This document shows positions 55,301-63,076 of a DNA stretch of 64,000 bases, in pieces. The translations under genes and the position numbers were made by a program. Each line of letters starts with the position of its first letter. The first letter of the stretch is position 1. Where the stretch lies: contig CAVSQL010000020.1 of the NCBI GenBank assembly GCA_963730065.1, positions 620,001 to 684,000 of the forward strand, read 5' to 3'. Origin of the DNA: UBA9676 sp963730065. Its GTDB lineage: Bacteria > Actinomycetota > Actinomycetes > Streptosporangiales > Streptosporangiaceae. The notes beneath the pieces are model-generated. The model worked only from the letters and a program-made list of their open reading frames with translations. It searched no databases and was not told the DNA's origin.

Positions 55301-55374
55301 CCAAGCTGGGCGCGGCCAGCCGCGGCGAAGCGGCCGCAGCCGCACGCGACCTGGGACTGCTCGGCATGACCTGA
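52372..55374 (+). CDS. LuxR-family regulator of LAL type (AAA ATPase, TPR-like, HTH)
   Basis: 1000 residues. Walker A GGEAGVGKSRLA near residue 45, Walker B-like VLVVEDLHWAD, an AAA-type ATPase to ~350, a long helical region (about 400-900), and a C-terminal LuxR HTH (LTTRELEVLGLIAAGMSNARIASELFISPKTASVHVSNIMAKLG). These large ATP-binding regulators usually activate pathway-specific operons. No clear target cluster sits beside it. I take the ATG at 52372; a second Met at 52396 is possible. Confidence 0.9.
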   Translation: MLEGVSSRMVSPVFIGRRAQLGDLEAAFAAVRRGEPATVLLGGEAGVGKSRLAAEFTGRVRAQGGRVLIGGCLELGADGLPFAPFTAVIRDLVRQDGAAAVIGLLGGRAGEIGRLLPDLARAEPEPAQTAGSAADTYPGEGRGRLFEQMLTLFEQLSAGGPVVLVVEDLHWADHSTTDLLSFLVSNQRVLPGALIIGTFRSDELHRTHPVRPLLAELARLAWVERAELPRLTRRETAELLASSLGREVEPERLECVFARSEGNPLFAEELLCCGDELPDSLRDLVLGRVQRLPPATQDVLRIAGAAGECAGYALLRAVSGLSDGDLESALRPAVAANVLVALPDGYAFRHALIREAMYEDLLPGERSRVHAGFAKAIAADESLAAGRPSIQLAHHWYAAHDLAQALAAAWKAAAEANRVFAYAEQLAMLSRVLELWDEVPDAAQRVGTSHDQLLEKAARVAHLLGEQERARAFISAALREIDPAADPGRAALLLEMRGRSCADPEDGIADLHNALALVTEDDQQRERAVVLATLAMRLCKTPAIGRARPAAEQALQLAEAAGDAATQASALSTLAMLGPDGRLPDLDVELEMLARARAAAARAGDYHLMLRTAINESHVLEGAGQHERAAQVARDGIAEAARYGLARSQGTFLAINLAEPLYSLGRWEEAVEVIERALDLSAPTATRASLLQLAGLIALARGQADAANRAAETAAQLRTGERYQAQHHLPTATLQIELLTAQRRYRQALDTALELIRRYDLQASPRYAWPVMVAAARAAAEAARAPAAARAESPAEAVAELLAALATEAAKLETEGPDRRAHQLTFAAEVLGARRPEAPEGRAGPAGQAAAWEQAAAAWEAVGEPYPLAIALFRSAEAALASGSNKEEASRKLRRAAEIAADLGAHPLGEMAAQLARRARIPMGETTAAASPATGGLTTRELEVLGLIAAGMSNARIASELFISPKTASVHVSNIMAKLGAASRGEAAAAARDLGLLGMT

Positions 55375-55459
55375 GCGAAGGCGACCCGGGTGCTGTCCGC
55401 CAAGCCTTGCTCGACGGCCACATCGACCGCTTGGATCCCCGCGCACCGACGCGGGCGCG

Positions 55460-55582
55460 TCAGCCCTGCCGCGCCTTCTGGCGCGGATCCTTCTTGTTCA
55501 CCACGAACGTCCGACCGCGCCGCCGCACAACGATCGAGCCCTGGCGCGCCTTTAGCCCCCGCAGTGAATTCCTCACCTTCAT
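55460..55582 (-). CDS. rpmJ: Ribosomal protein L36, zinc-free (C-minus) paralogue
   Basis: 40 residues: MKVRNSLRGLKARQGSIVVR, then RRGRTFVVNKKDPRQKARQG. The zinc ligands of the normal L36 (three Cys and one His) are all absent, so it is the alternative form used when zinc is scarce. An AAGGAG site precedes the ATG at 55582. It lies downstream of L31 and L33 on the same strand. Confidence 0.93.
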   Translation of the reverse strand: MKVRNSLRGLKARQGSIVVRRRGRTFVVNKKDPRQKARQG

Positions 55583-55874
55583 GATTTAACTCCTTCGCCT
55601 TCTCAGCACCTGCAACCACTTCCTCAGCCAGGTCATTCCGTCCGGCAAGGCGCGTCCAGGGACACCGAGGACTCGGCTCGCCGGAGGCCATGACCGCTCC
55701 ATATTGCCCCGATCTGCGCCTCTCAATCGATGAGCATCGACGCCGCCCTGGCCGCCCCGAATCGGCGGATCTCGCGCGGCGGCGTAGCCAGCGATCGTGA
55801 CGCAGCATGCAGATGTGCGAGAGGGTGCGGTCGGACCGCCCGTGATCGCGGGGGAACACAAGCTCCCTCAGGTC

Positions 55875-56132
55875 TCAGGCGCCCTTGGCGTTGTTGCCAT
55901 ACCGGCGGCGGAACTTCTCCACCCGGCCGGCCGTGTCGAGGACGCGCGCTTGCCCGGTGTAGAACGGGTGGCTCGCCGACGAGATCTCGACGTCGACGAC
56001 GGGATAGGTACTGCCGTTCTCCCAGGTGATGGTTCGCTCGCTGGCCGCAGTCGACCTGGTGAGGAAGGCGACGTTCGCCGTGCGGTCACGGAAGACGACC
56101 GGATGATAGTCCGGGTGGATTCCCTGCTTCAT
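55875..56132 (-). CDS. rpmE2: Ribosomal protein L31 type B, zinc-free
   Basis: 85 residues: MKQGIHPDYHPVVFRDRTANVAFLTRST, ENGSTYPVVDVEISSASHPFYTGQ, VEKFRRRYGN. The CxxC zinc motif of type A L31 is absent and the extended type B C-terminus is present. It starts two bases after the L33 stop, forming one unit with it. Confidence 0.95.
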   Translation of the reverse strand: MKQGIHPDYHPVVFRDRTANVAFLTRSTAASERTITWENGSTYPVVDVEISSASHPFYTGQARVLDTAGRVEKFRRRYGNNAKGA

Positions 56133-56134
56133 GA

Positions 56135-56299
56135 TTACCGCTCCTCCCGGAACTCAACGTGGCGGCCGATGACCGGGTCGTACTTGCGGATGACGAGACG
56201 GTCAGGATCGTTTCTCCGACTCTTCCTGGTCACGTACGTGTAGCCAGTCCCAGCGGTCGACCTCAGCTTGATGACGGGGCGGAGGTTGTTGCGACTCAT
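56135..56299 (-). CDS. rpmG: Ribosomal protein L33, zinc-free paralogue
   Basis: 54 residues: MSRNNLRPVIKLRSTAGTGY, then VTRKSRRNDPDRLVIRKYDP and an end VEFREER. The usual two CxxC pairs of L33 are replaced (no Cys at all). Start at 56299, 21 bases downstream of a Zur-box-like palindrome. First gene of the L33-L31-L36 set. Confidence 0.93.
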   Translation of the reverse strand: MSRNNLRPVIKLRSTAGTGYTYVTRKSRRNDPDRLVIRKYDPVIGRHVEFREER

Positions 56300-56319
56300 G
56301 CCCGGTGCAACAACCCACT

Positions 56320-56332
56320 AATGAAAATCATT
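56320..56332 (-). promoter_or_regulatory. Zur-box-like palindrome
   Basis: AATGAAAATCATT, a 5-bp inverted repeat AATGA/TCATT around three bases, close to the actinobacterial Zur consensus core (TGAAAATGATTTTCA in Streptomyces, recalled). It lies just upstream of the C-minus L33 gene, so derepression in low zinc is expected. Confidence 0.75.
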
Positions 56333-57156
56333 CCCGATAGCGGGTGCCTGCCGCCACGTGTCGGCTGCGCCTCAAGTGGCACGAGACCGGCTCGTCATGA
56401 CCAGGCGGCCCACCCGGACTGCTTGGTGCACCCAGTGGCGGGGGTGGCGGCGGTCGGGCCGCGCTCGCAGCGGTGAGCCGCGGCGGGGAGCGGCTGGGCG
56501 GCCCGCACCAGCCCGGGGGGAAAGCATGGTACGGGCCGCGTCCGGCCCCCAATGGCGCCACCGCCACGGGCATGTCTCAGCCGGCTGCCCCCTGGCCCAC
56601 GATAGGTGCGGCGGCCCTCAGGCCGGCCTGAGGGAAACGTCCCGGGCCGCCGGCAGCGAATTCTTCACACGAACTCCACATGTTCTGCATCCGGCCTGGA
56701 CGCCGGCGTACTCGGGTGGGGCCTGATCTGCCGGGGCAGCGGCGGGGGGCGTGTGGTGAAGCCCAGGGCTTGAGGCGCCCTGGACCTCCTGGTGAAGCGC
56801 TCCCGGGGGCCGCCGCTGTCACCGGCGGCCAGCGGCAGGCCCGGTTAGGTGGCGCCCCGGTGTGCCCAGGCTGGCGCCCATCAGGCTGGCCCGTCCTGGT
56901 GGCGGCCGATGATCGCGGCGGCGCCGCCGGCGCGGAAACCGGCGTCCTACGCCTGGTCCCAGACCTCCTGGCGGCCGTCTTCGCGACCCTCCTTGTACGC
57001 CCGGCACAGCGAACGCTCACAGGCCCGGTCACGGCAGCGGGAGGGCCGGTGCGCCCGGGGGGCGCTACCGTGGTAGCGGCGACGAAAGATCGCCATTGAT
57101 CCGGTGTGCGTTGCCTACGTCAAGGCCCGGCGGGCAGCGGAGAGGGGTTAGGGACA
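56333..57156. other. Non-coding or decayed stretch
   Basis: No intact gene over 820 bp. A minus-strand reading near 56880-57010 (AYKEGREDGRQEVWDQA, stop, DAGFRAGGAAAIIGRHQDGP) looks like a decayed small protein interrupted by stops. Otherwise GC-rich shadow frames only. Confidence 0.4.
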
Positions 57157-58182
57157 GTGAGTTCCGCTGGACCGGCGGCGGTTGCCGGGCTCACGCGTAG
57201 CGATCCGCGGGCTCCTGGTATCACCCGGGTGTGCCTCGGCGGCGAGTTCGGGTACTGCGCGCCGTCTGGCGCGGAGATCACGGACACGGAGACGTTGCTG
57301 CGCATCCGCGCCCTGGTCATCCCCCCGGCCTGGAAGGACATCTGGATCTCTCCCGACCCGCTGGGCCATATCCAGGCCACTGGCGTCGACGGCCGGGGCC
57401 GGACCCAGTACCGCTACCACCAGCTCTGGCGGGAGCAGCGCGATGTCCAGAAGTTCGAGCACATGCTCCACTTCGCCAGCGCGCTGCCGTCCCTGCGGGC
57501 CGCCACTCTGCATGACCTAAGCAGCCGCAGCCTCCACCGGGGCCCGGTAACCGCCAGCGCTGTCCGGTTGATCGACCTCGGCCTCTTCCGTATCGGAGGC
57601 GAAAAGTATGCCGAGCTGGATCACCATTACGGCGTAGCGACTCTGGAGAAACGGCATGTCAGCATCAAGCGCGATGGTGCCGTGTTCGACTACATCGCTA
57701 AGGAAGGCAAGCGCCGGGCCATCACAGTCACCGACCCGGCAGTTTTGCCGACGGTGCGCAGGCTCGCCCACAGCGACAACGGTCTGGACTTGCTGTTCTG
57801 CTGGGAGAAGGGCGGCACCTGGCACGCGCTGCACTCCCATGACGTGAGCGTCTACATCGCCGAGCGCGCCGAAGGCCACTTCACGGCAAAGGAATTCCGC
57901 ACCTGGAACGCCACCGTGCTGATGGCCCTGATGCTGGCAAACGCGGGACCGTCGGCAACGCCCCGGAAGGCCCAGAGCGTCATAACCGCCAGCATCCGGG
58001 CAGTAGCGGACTGGCTAGGCGACACCCCCGCCGTGACGCGCGCCTCCTACATTGATCCTCGGCTGGTTAGCCGGTACCAGTCGGAGCTCGGATTGCCCTC
58101 TATTCCGGTGCTGCCCGCCAGGCTCCCGGTCGGCGCGGAAGCCGAGACGGCAGTCGCCAGGCTGCTCACGACCAGGGCCTGA
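57157..58182 (+). CDS. DNA topoisomerase IB (bacterial, poxvirus-like)
   Basis: 341 residues: IPPAWKDIWISPDPLGHIQATGVDGRGRTQYRYHQLW, then FRIGGEKYAELDHHYGVATLEKRHV, and the catalytic SYIDPR with Tyr near residue 298. The active-site Arg (RIGGEKY), Lys (KRHV) and the KEFRTWNATV helix are present. It relaxes supercoils through a 3'-phosphotyrosine link. This enzyme is in addition to the core topA at 34656. I start at the GTG at 57157, after AGGGGTTAGGG; the upstream frame is non-conserved. Confidence 0.88.
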   Translation: MSSAGPAAVAGLTRSDPRAPGITRVCLGGEFGYCAPSGAEITDTETLLRIRALVIPPAWKDIWISPDPLGHIQATGVDGRGRTQYRYHQLWREQRDVQKFEHMLHFASALPSLRAATLHDLSSRSLHRGPVTASAVRLIDLGLFRIGGEKYAELDHHYGVATLEKRHVSIKRDGAVFDYIAKEGKRRAITVTDPAVLPTVRRLAHSDNGLDLLFCWEKGGTWHALHSHDVSVYIAERAEGHFTAKEFRTWNATVLMALMLANAGPSATPRKAQSVITASIRAVADWLGDTPAVTRASYIDPRLVSRYQSELGLPSIPVLPARLPVGAEAETAVARLLTTRA

Positions 58183-58364
58183 TGCAGCGGTCATGCCGTA
58201 AGCGGCTCGCCTGGATGCGAATCCCCCTTACCTGACCGTCATTGTTGCCCAGCAGCGCCACACAGACCGTGGTCGTCCACCGGATCCACCCATCCAACCG
58301 CCCCCTCATGACCTGGCCCCCAAGCGCGAACCCACCGCTCGGTATACATTGGCTTATGGGTGCG

Positions 58365-58388
58365 CTCGCCCCTCGGACACAGATGATC
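58365..58388 (+). repeat. tRNA-Leu 3'-end copy 4, right 24-bp repeat
   Basis: Identical to 41669-41692 over 24 bases. It marks the right edge of the tRNA-Leu-linked segment, 12 bases from the end of the TetR gene. Confidence 0.75.
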
Positions 58389-58399
58389 GGGGCCGGAAC

Positions 58400-59077
58400 T
58401 CAGCAGTCTGCGGGTGCGGCAGCAGCGTCGCGGGTCAGCTCGGCGCGGGCAGTGATCATGGCCAGCTCGATGAGGCGCTTGCGAGTTGGCTGGTGCATTT
58501 GCCGGAGCCGGAGGATCGCGAGCCCATCGAGGAGCGCGGCGAAGCGGAGGGTGAAGTCGTCGATAGCGGCTGGGGAGGTGAATACTCCCTCCTGGACGCC
58601 GCGGGCGACGATGGCGGCGAGGTCGTCGCGCCAGAGGGCCAGCAGTTCTTCCAGGAACTGGCTCACCTGCCGGTTGTGGGGTGCGCGGGCCCATGCCTCC
58701 AACCAGAGGATCCAGCTCGGGTCCGCCGGGCTGGCGGGCAGGTAGAGGCCGATGAACCGTTCGAGCTGGCACCAGGCGCCGGTTACCTTGGCCAGGGCGG
58801 CGCGGGTCCGCCTGATGTCCTGATGGTCCCGCCAGGCCAGGGTCTCCAGCAGGATGTGTTCCTTGCTGGTGAAGTAGTACATCACCTGGCCGGAACTCAT
58901 GTTGGCCCGCCGGGCTATCTCGGCGACCCGCACCCGGTCGATGCCCACCTCGGTGATCAGCTCCACGGCTGCCCTGAGGATGCGGTCGCGGCTGCGCTGC
59001 CCGTCCTCGGTGCTGGCTGGCCCGCGGCGGCGCAGTGCTGGCGCGGTGACTCGTGGTGCCTGGTCTGTCATGGGCAT
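58400..59077 (-). CDS. TetR-family regulator
   Basis: 225 residues. HTH: RDRILRAAVELITEVGIDRVRVAEIARRANMSSGQVMYYFTSKEHILLETLAW. The C-terminal ligand domain resembles the TetR_C_6/BetI-like group. Ligand unknown. It probably binds the 27-bp palindrome at 59133, which lies between it and the AraC gene. Confidence 0.88.
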   Translation of the reverse strand: MPMTDQAPRVTAPALRRRGPASTEDGQRSRDRILRAAVELITEVGIDRVRVAEIARRANMSSGQVMYYFTSKEHILLETLAWRDHQDIRRTRAALAKVTGAWCQLERFIGLYLPASPADPSWILWLEAWARAPHNRQVSQFLEELLALWRDDLAAIVARGVQEGVFTSPAAIDDFTLRFAALLDGLAILRLRQMHQPTRKRLIELAMITARAELTRDAAAAPADC

Positions 59078-59132
59078 ATGCGGGTGTGCTCCGTGCTCTT
59101 CCGGTGACGCGACGCGGCCAGTGGGGGGAATG

Positions 59133-59159
59133 CCAGTCTAGAGTATTGCTCTAGACTGG
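59133..59159. promoter_or_regulatory. Perfect 11-bp inverted repeat operator
   Basis: Arms CCAGTCTAGAG (59133-59143) and CTCTAGACTGG (59149-59159) with spacer TATTG. It sits in the divergent promoter region between the TetR and AraC genes. An 11-5-11 layout fits a TetR dimer site. Confidence 0.8.
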
Positions 59160-59250
59160 TACCTTACTATTGCTTTACACTTCGATAGGCTGAGCTTTAC
59201 CTGGAGGAGCGCCCGCCGCAACTTCCGTCTGTCGCTTGGGTGTGAGAACG

Positions 59251-60288
59251 ATGAGCACACTGATTCGCACCGACCAGGTGCCCGCGGCCGATCGTCTCGA
59301 CTTTGTCCGGGAGATGACGGCCACGACGTGGGTGCCGATGGAGTGCCGCTCCGAGCTCGGCGATTACCGGGGAGAGTTCCGCGCCAGCGGTCTGGGCGCG
59401 ATGCAGGTGGTCGTGATGGACATCATGCCTATCACCGTGCGCCGCACCCCCCAGCTGATCTCCCAGGCCGATCCCGACATGCTGAAGATGGTGCTGGTGT
59501 GCGGCGGCAACTCATGTGTGGTCGCCCAGGACGGCCGCCAGGCCCCTCTGGGGGCGGCCGAATTCGCCATCTACGACACCCGGCGCCCTTACGAGGTGGC
59601 GTGCGGGGTCGGCGGACATCGGCCGACGCAGATGATGACCTTCATGTTCCCGCCGTCCCTGTTGCCGCTATCCCGGCGCCGGCTCGGGCAGCTGGCCGCC
59701 GTGCGTTTCCCGGCCAACGCCGGCCTGGGTGATCTGACCTCGCAGTTCCTCCTCCAGCTGGCCCGCAATGTCGATCACTACAGCCCGGCCGAGGCGGCGC
59801 GGCTGTCGACCGCCGCGCTGGAGGTGCTGGCGACGCGGCTGGCGCACGAACTGGATGTCCGTGACTGGGGCACGCCGGAGGCCCGCAGGCATGCCCTGCT
59901 CATCACGGTTCAGGCCTTCATCCAGCAGCATCTGGGTGATCCCGGGCTCTCGCCGGCCATGATCGCCGCTGCCCATCACATTTCCCTGCGCTCCCTGCAT
60001 CAGCTCTTCCACGATGAGGGCCTGACCGTGGCGGGCTGGATCCGGCGGCGGCGGCTGGAGTACTGCCGCCAGGATCTTTCCGATCCGGCGCTGGCCGCCC
60101 GCCCGGTCGCGGCCATCGCGGCCAGGTGGGGTTTTTCGAGCGCGGGCGACTTCAGCCGGGCCTTCCGTGCCGTGCACGGATTGCCTCCGGCGGAGTTCCG
60201 CATGTCTGCGCGCGTTGTGAAGGCCTCTGCGCGGGAGCCCAACGACAGCCCGTTCCCTCCCGTCAATGCTTGCCGTATGGCGAACTGA
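59251..60288 (+). CDS. AraC-family regulator with AraC-binding-like N-terminal domain
   Basis: 345 residues. N-terminal beta-rich domain (about 1-175, with FREM..MECRSELGDYRGEFRAS and TRRPYEVACG) and a C-terminal AraC HTH pair (LSPAMIAAAHHISLRSLHQLFHDEGLTVAGWIRRRRLEYCRQDL, then PVAAIAARWGFSSAGDFSRAFRAVHGLPPAEFR). ATG at 59251. It likely controls the methyltransferase/aminotransferase genes that follow, 22 bp away. Confidence 0.9.
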   Translation: MSTLIRTDQVPAADRLDFVREMTATTWVPMECRSELGDYRGEFRASGLGAMQVVVMDIMPITVRRTPQLISQADPDMLKMVLVCGGNSCVVAQDGRQAPLGAAEFAIYDTRRPYEVACGVGGHRPTQMMTFMFPPSLLPLSRRRLGQLAAVRFPANAGLGDLTSQFLLQLARNVDHYSPAEAARLSTAALEVLATRLAHELDVRDWGTPEARRHALLITVQAFIQQHLGDPGLSPAMIAAAHHISLRSLHQLFHDEGLTVAGWIRRRRLEYCRQDLSDPALAARPVAAIAARWGFSSAGDFSRAFRAVHGLPPAEFRMSARVVKASAREPNDSPFPPVNACRMAN

Positions 60289-60310
60289 CGTATGGCGAGC
60301 AGACAGGGGG

Positions 60311-61159
60311 ATGACGGTGAGCACTACCGAGACCGAGCGGCCGCAGGCCGCCTACGCGCTGGGGCACACACCGGAGGAGTACGAGCGGCTGCGGAGGCAG
60401 GCCCGCGCGTGGGAGGTCGCGACCGGGCGGCTGCTGGACCAGGTCGGCCTCGGACCGGGCGCCAGCTGCCTGGACGCCGGCTGCGGGCCCGGCGAGACGA
60501 TGCGCGCGATGGCCGAGCGGGTCGGGCCCGCGGGCGGCGTGCTGGGCATCGACGCCGACCCTGCGCTCGGCGCCATGACGCTGGCGATGCTGCACGGCGC
60601 GGGCCACCGTCGTTGCTCCTTCCAGGCGCAGGACCTCACCGCCGCCGATCCGATCCCGGGCGCTCCGTTCGACCTCGTGTACGCGAGGCTGCTGCTGTTC
60701 CACCTGCCCCAGCGCGTCGACGTGCTGGCGCGGCTGTGGGACGCGGTCGCCCCGGGCGGGCATCTGCTCGTGCAGGACTACGACCTGCGCGGCGTCAGCA
60801 CGCTGCCCCAGCTGGACTGGGTCGGCGAGCTGCTGCGGGTATGGACCGGCGCGTTCGGTGCGGTGGGCGCCGACGTGTCGACTGGAACCCGGCTCCCGCA
60901 GCTGTTCGCGCAGGCAGGCGTCGGGACTCCGGACGGCACCGACGTGGCCGGCCGCATCGAGCCGCTCGCCACTGGCCGCATCATCATGGAGGGCGCCTTC
61001 CGCAGCGTGCTGCCGACGGCTCTGGCGTATGACGTCACCACCGAGGCCGACGCCGCCGCAGCGCTGGCCTCGATCGACCGCGACGCCACCCGCTTCCCCG
61101 ACCGTCCGGTGCTGTGGCCGTTGCTGATCGGCGCCTGGAAGCGCAAGGAGCAGGCATGA
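60311..61159 (+). CDS. SAM-dependent class I methyltransferase
   Basis: 282 residues with Rossmann motif I CLDAGCGPGETMRAMAERVG, acidic loop ending GIDADP, motif IV/post (FDLVYARLLLFHLPQRVDVLARLWDAVAPGGHLLVQDYD). Starts ATG 60311 after a G-rich site. Its stop overlaps the next gene by ATGA. The methyl acceptor is unknown; the pairing with a PLP enzyme suggests a small-molecule pathway. Confidence 0.9.
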   Translation: MTVSTTETERPQAAYALGHTPEEYERLRRQARAWEVATGRLLDQVGLGPGASCLDAGCGPGETMRAMAERVGPAGGVLGIDADPALGAMTLAMLHGAGHRRCSFQAQDLTAADPIPGAPFDLVYARLLLFHLPQRVDVLARLWDAVAPGGHLLVQDYDLRGVSTLPQLDWVGELLRVWTGAFGAVGADVSTGTRLPQLFAQAGVGTPDGTDVAGRIEPLATGRIIMEGAFRSVLPTALAYDVTTEADAAAALASIDRDATRFPDRPVLWPLLIGAWKRKEQA

Positions 61160-62631
61160 CTCCGGTGATCCCGCGCCTGCGGGCCCCGGGCCGGCCGCCG
61201 GGGGCGATGAGCGTGAGTCCCGGCCCGCTGGACGTGCCGGCCATCCGCAACCACTTCACGTTCCCCGAGCTCGGCCGGATCGTGACGAACAACGCGGCGA
61301 GCACCCAGCCGCCGCGGGAACTGGTGGCGCTGTACCAGTCGCTCGCGCCCGGGTACGAGAACGTCCACCGGGGGCAGTCCTCCGCCTCGCAGCAGATGAC
61401 CGCGCGGTTCGAGGAGTCCTACGACACGCTCGCGCAGTTCATCGGCGCGCCGGGCCGGGCCAGCATCGCGCTGTACCGGAACACCACCGAGGCCATCAAC
61501 GCGGTCATGTACTCGCTGCTGACTGAGTTCCGCGACGGCGACAACGTGGTCACCACGATGATGGAGCACAACTCCAACTACGTCCCGTGGTATGCGATGT
61601 GCCGGGAGATCCTGCCGCGGCTGGGGCGGCGGGTGGACTACCGCCTGGCGCGGTTTGATCCGGGCACCGGCGAGCTGGACCTGGAGCACCTGTCGTCGCT
61701 GATCGACGCCCGGACCAAGCTGGTGTGCTGCACCGGCGCGTCGAACTTCCTGGGCACCCGTCCCGACCTGGGCGCGGTCCGGGCGCTGGCCGATGCCAGC
61801 GGCTACCCGCAGCCTGGCGGCGAACGGCGCTCCTACCTGCTGGTCGACGCCGCCCAGCTGGTGCCCGGGTCGTTCGTGGACGTGCAGGCTCTGGGCGCCG
61901 ACTACCTGGCGTTTTCCTTTCACAAGCTGCTGGCGCCGTTCGGGGTGGGGGTGCTGTACGCCAAGGAGCACCTGCTCCGCTCCTCGCTGCCGTTCCTGTA
62001 CGGCGGTGACATGATCGCCGAGGGGCGCGTCTTCCCCGACCGGGTCGAATACAACGCGCTGCCCTGGAAGTACGCCGCCGGGACGCCCAACATCCTCGGC
62101 GCGATCGTTTCCGCGCAGGCCCTGCGCATCCTGCTGGACCTGGCCCTGACCCCGGACCGGCCGACCTATTTTGGTACCGCCAGGCCCCTCGGGCGCGCCG
62201 CCGTCCAGGCCGCTATGGACCGCATCTCCGGCTGGAACAAGCAGCTGACGAGCAGGGCACTGGACGGGCTGGGCAGCATTCCGGCGCTGACCGTCTACGG
62301 TCCGCGCGATGCGGCGCGGCGTACCTCGCTGGTCGCGTTCAACCTCGCTGGCCGTGATCCCGTCAGCGTGGCCGGGGCCCTGAACCGGGCCGGGGTGGAG
62401 GCGCGGGCCGGCTGTCACTGCGCGACGCTCGCCCACCACGCGCTCCGGCTGAGCCCGCCGGCGAGCTGCCGCCTGAGCTTCTACCTCTACAACACCCCGG
62501 ACGAGGTGGACCGGGCGGTGGCGGCGGTGGCCGCCACCGCCACCGGCCGCCGCTCGCCCTGGTATCGGTTCCGGCACCGCGAGCCTGGCCCGCGGCCCGC
62601 GCGCTCGCCGGTCCCGGTGGCACCGGCATGA
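61156..62631 (+). CDS. Class V aminotransferase / cysteine-desulfurase-like PLP enzyme
   Basis: 491 residues. IVTNNAASTQPPREL, HRGQSSASQQMTARFEESYDTLAQFIGAP, TTMMEHNSNYVPW (His that stacks on PLP), VDAAQLVPGSF (PLP Asp), FSFHKLLAPFGVG (Schiff-base Lys), and RAGCHCATLAHH with Cys at the position of the SufS/NifS active-site Cys. It may therefore be a desulfurase or a specialised relative. ATG at 61156 overlaps the upstream methyltransferase stop. A Pro/Arg-rich tail follows residue 460. Confidence 0.88.
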   Translation: MTPVIPRLRAPGRPPGAMSVSPGPLDVPAIRNHFTFPELGRIVTNNAASTQPPRELVALYQSLAPGYENVHRGQSSASQQMTARFEESYDTLAQFIGAPGRASIALYRNTTEAINAVMYSLLTEFRDGDNVVTTMMEHNSNYVPWYAMCREILPRLGRRVDYRLARFDPGTGELDLEHLSSLIDARTKLVCCTGASNFLGTRPDLGAVRALADASGYPQPGGERRSYLLVDAAQLVPGSFVDVQALGADYLAFSFHKLLAPFGVGVLYAKEHLLRSSLPFLYGGDMIAEGRVFPDRVEYNALPWKYAAGTPNILGAIVSAQALRILLDLALTPDRPTYFGTARPLGRAAVQAAMDRISGWNKQLTSRALDGLGSIPALTVYGPRDAARRTSLVAFNLAGRDPVSVAGALNRAGVEARAGCHCATLAHHALRLSPPASCRLSFYLYNTPDEVDRAVAAVAATATGRRSPWYRFRHREPGPRPARSPVPVAPA

Positions 62632-62671
62632 CCTGCGCATTACCTGGCGACACGCACCCGGAGGTAGAACC

Positions 62672-62866
62672 ATGCCGACCCTCGTACCGTGCCCTGACTG
62701 CGGCGTCCCGGCCGAGATCACCGAACGCTTCTGCCTGCCGAGCACGGACGGCCCGGTTGGTCACATCGTGTTGCACTGCGCCGCCGGCCATCACTTGCGC
62801 ATGGCCGCGGACCGGCTGCCGGCCCGGCAGCCACAACCGCAAGCCGGGCGACGGCCAGCCGCCTGA
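62672..62866 (+). CDS. Small cysteine-rich zinc-ribbon-like protein
   Basis: 64 residues: CPDC at 7-10, then Cys21, and HCAAGHH at 35-41, a possible metal site of Cys/His ligands. GGAGGT lies just before the ATG. It follows the PLP enzyme by 40 bases and ends ten bases before another Cys-rich protein, so it probably belongs to the same operon. Role unknown. Confidence 0.72.
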   Translation: MPTLVPCPDCGVPAEITERFCLPSTDGPVGHIVLHCAAGHHLRMAADRLPARQPQPQAGRRPAA

Positions 62867-62875
62867 AGGCCAGCC

Positions 62876-63055
62876 GTGCTGATCACGCCTCGCGTGCCGC
62901 CGCGCACCCACCAGCTCTGCGTCCACTGCCGCCAGAGCCCCGCCGGGTTCTGGGTCAGCCGCAAGAACGACACGGTAGTACGCCGGCCCTGGTGCCTGGC
63001 ATGCTGCCAGGAGCTGGACCGGGCCCGCTGCCACGTAACCCCGTTCGGTGGCTAG
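62876..63055 (+). CDS. Small CxxC-CxxC protein
   Basis: 59 residues with GTG start: CVHC at 15-18 and CLACC at 40-44, with RPW before the second pair. This is a plausible four-Cys zinc or iron site. It is under 60 residues and so easily missed. It follows the zinc-ribbon-like protein at once and is likely co-transcribed. Function unknown. Confidence 0.65.
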   Translation: MLITPRVPPRTHQLCVHCRQSPAGFWVSRKNDTVVRRPWCLACCQELDRARCHVTPFGG

Positions 63056-63076
63056 TCCGAAGTTACGGCTTGCAGA

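Noticed and set aside
60778..62745. 655-codon minus-strand frame
   Set aside because: Antisense of the class V aminotransferase, which has all PLP motifs.
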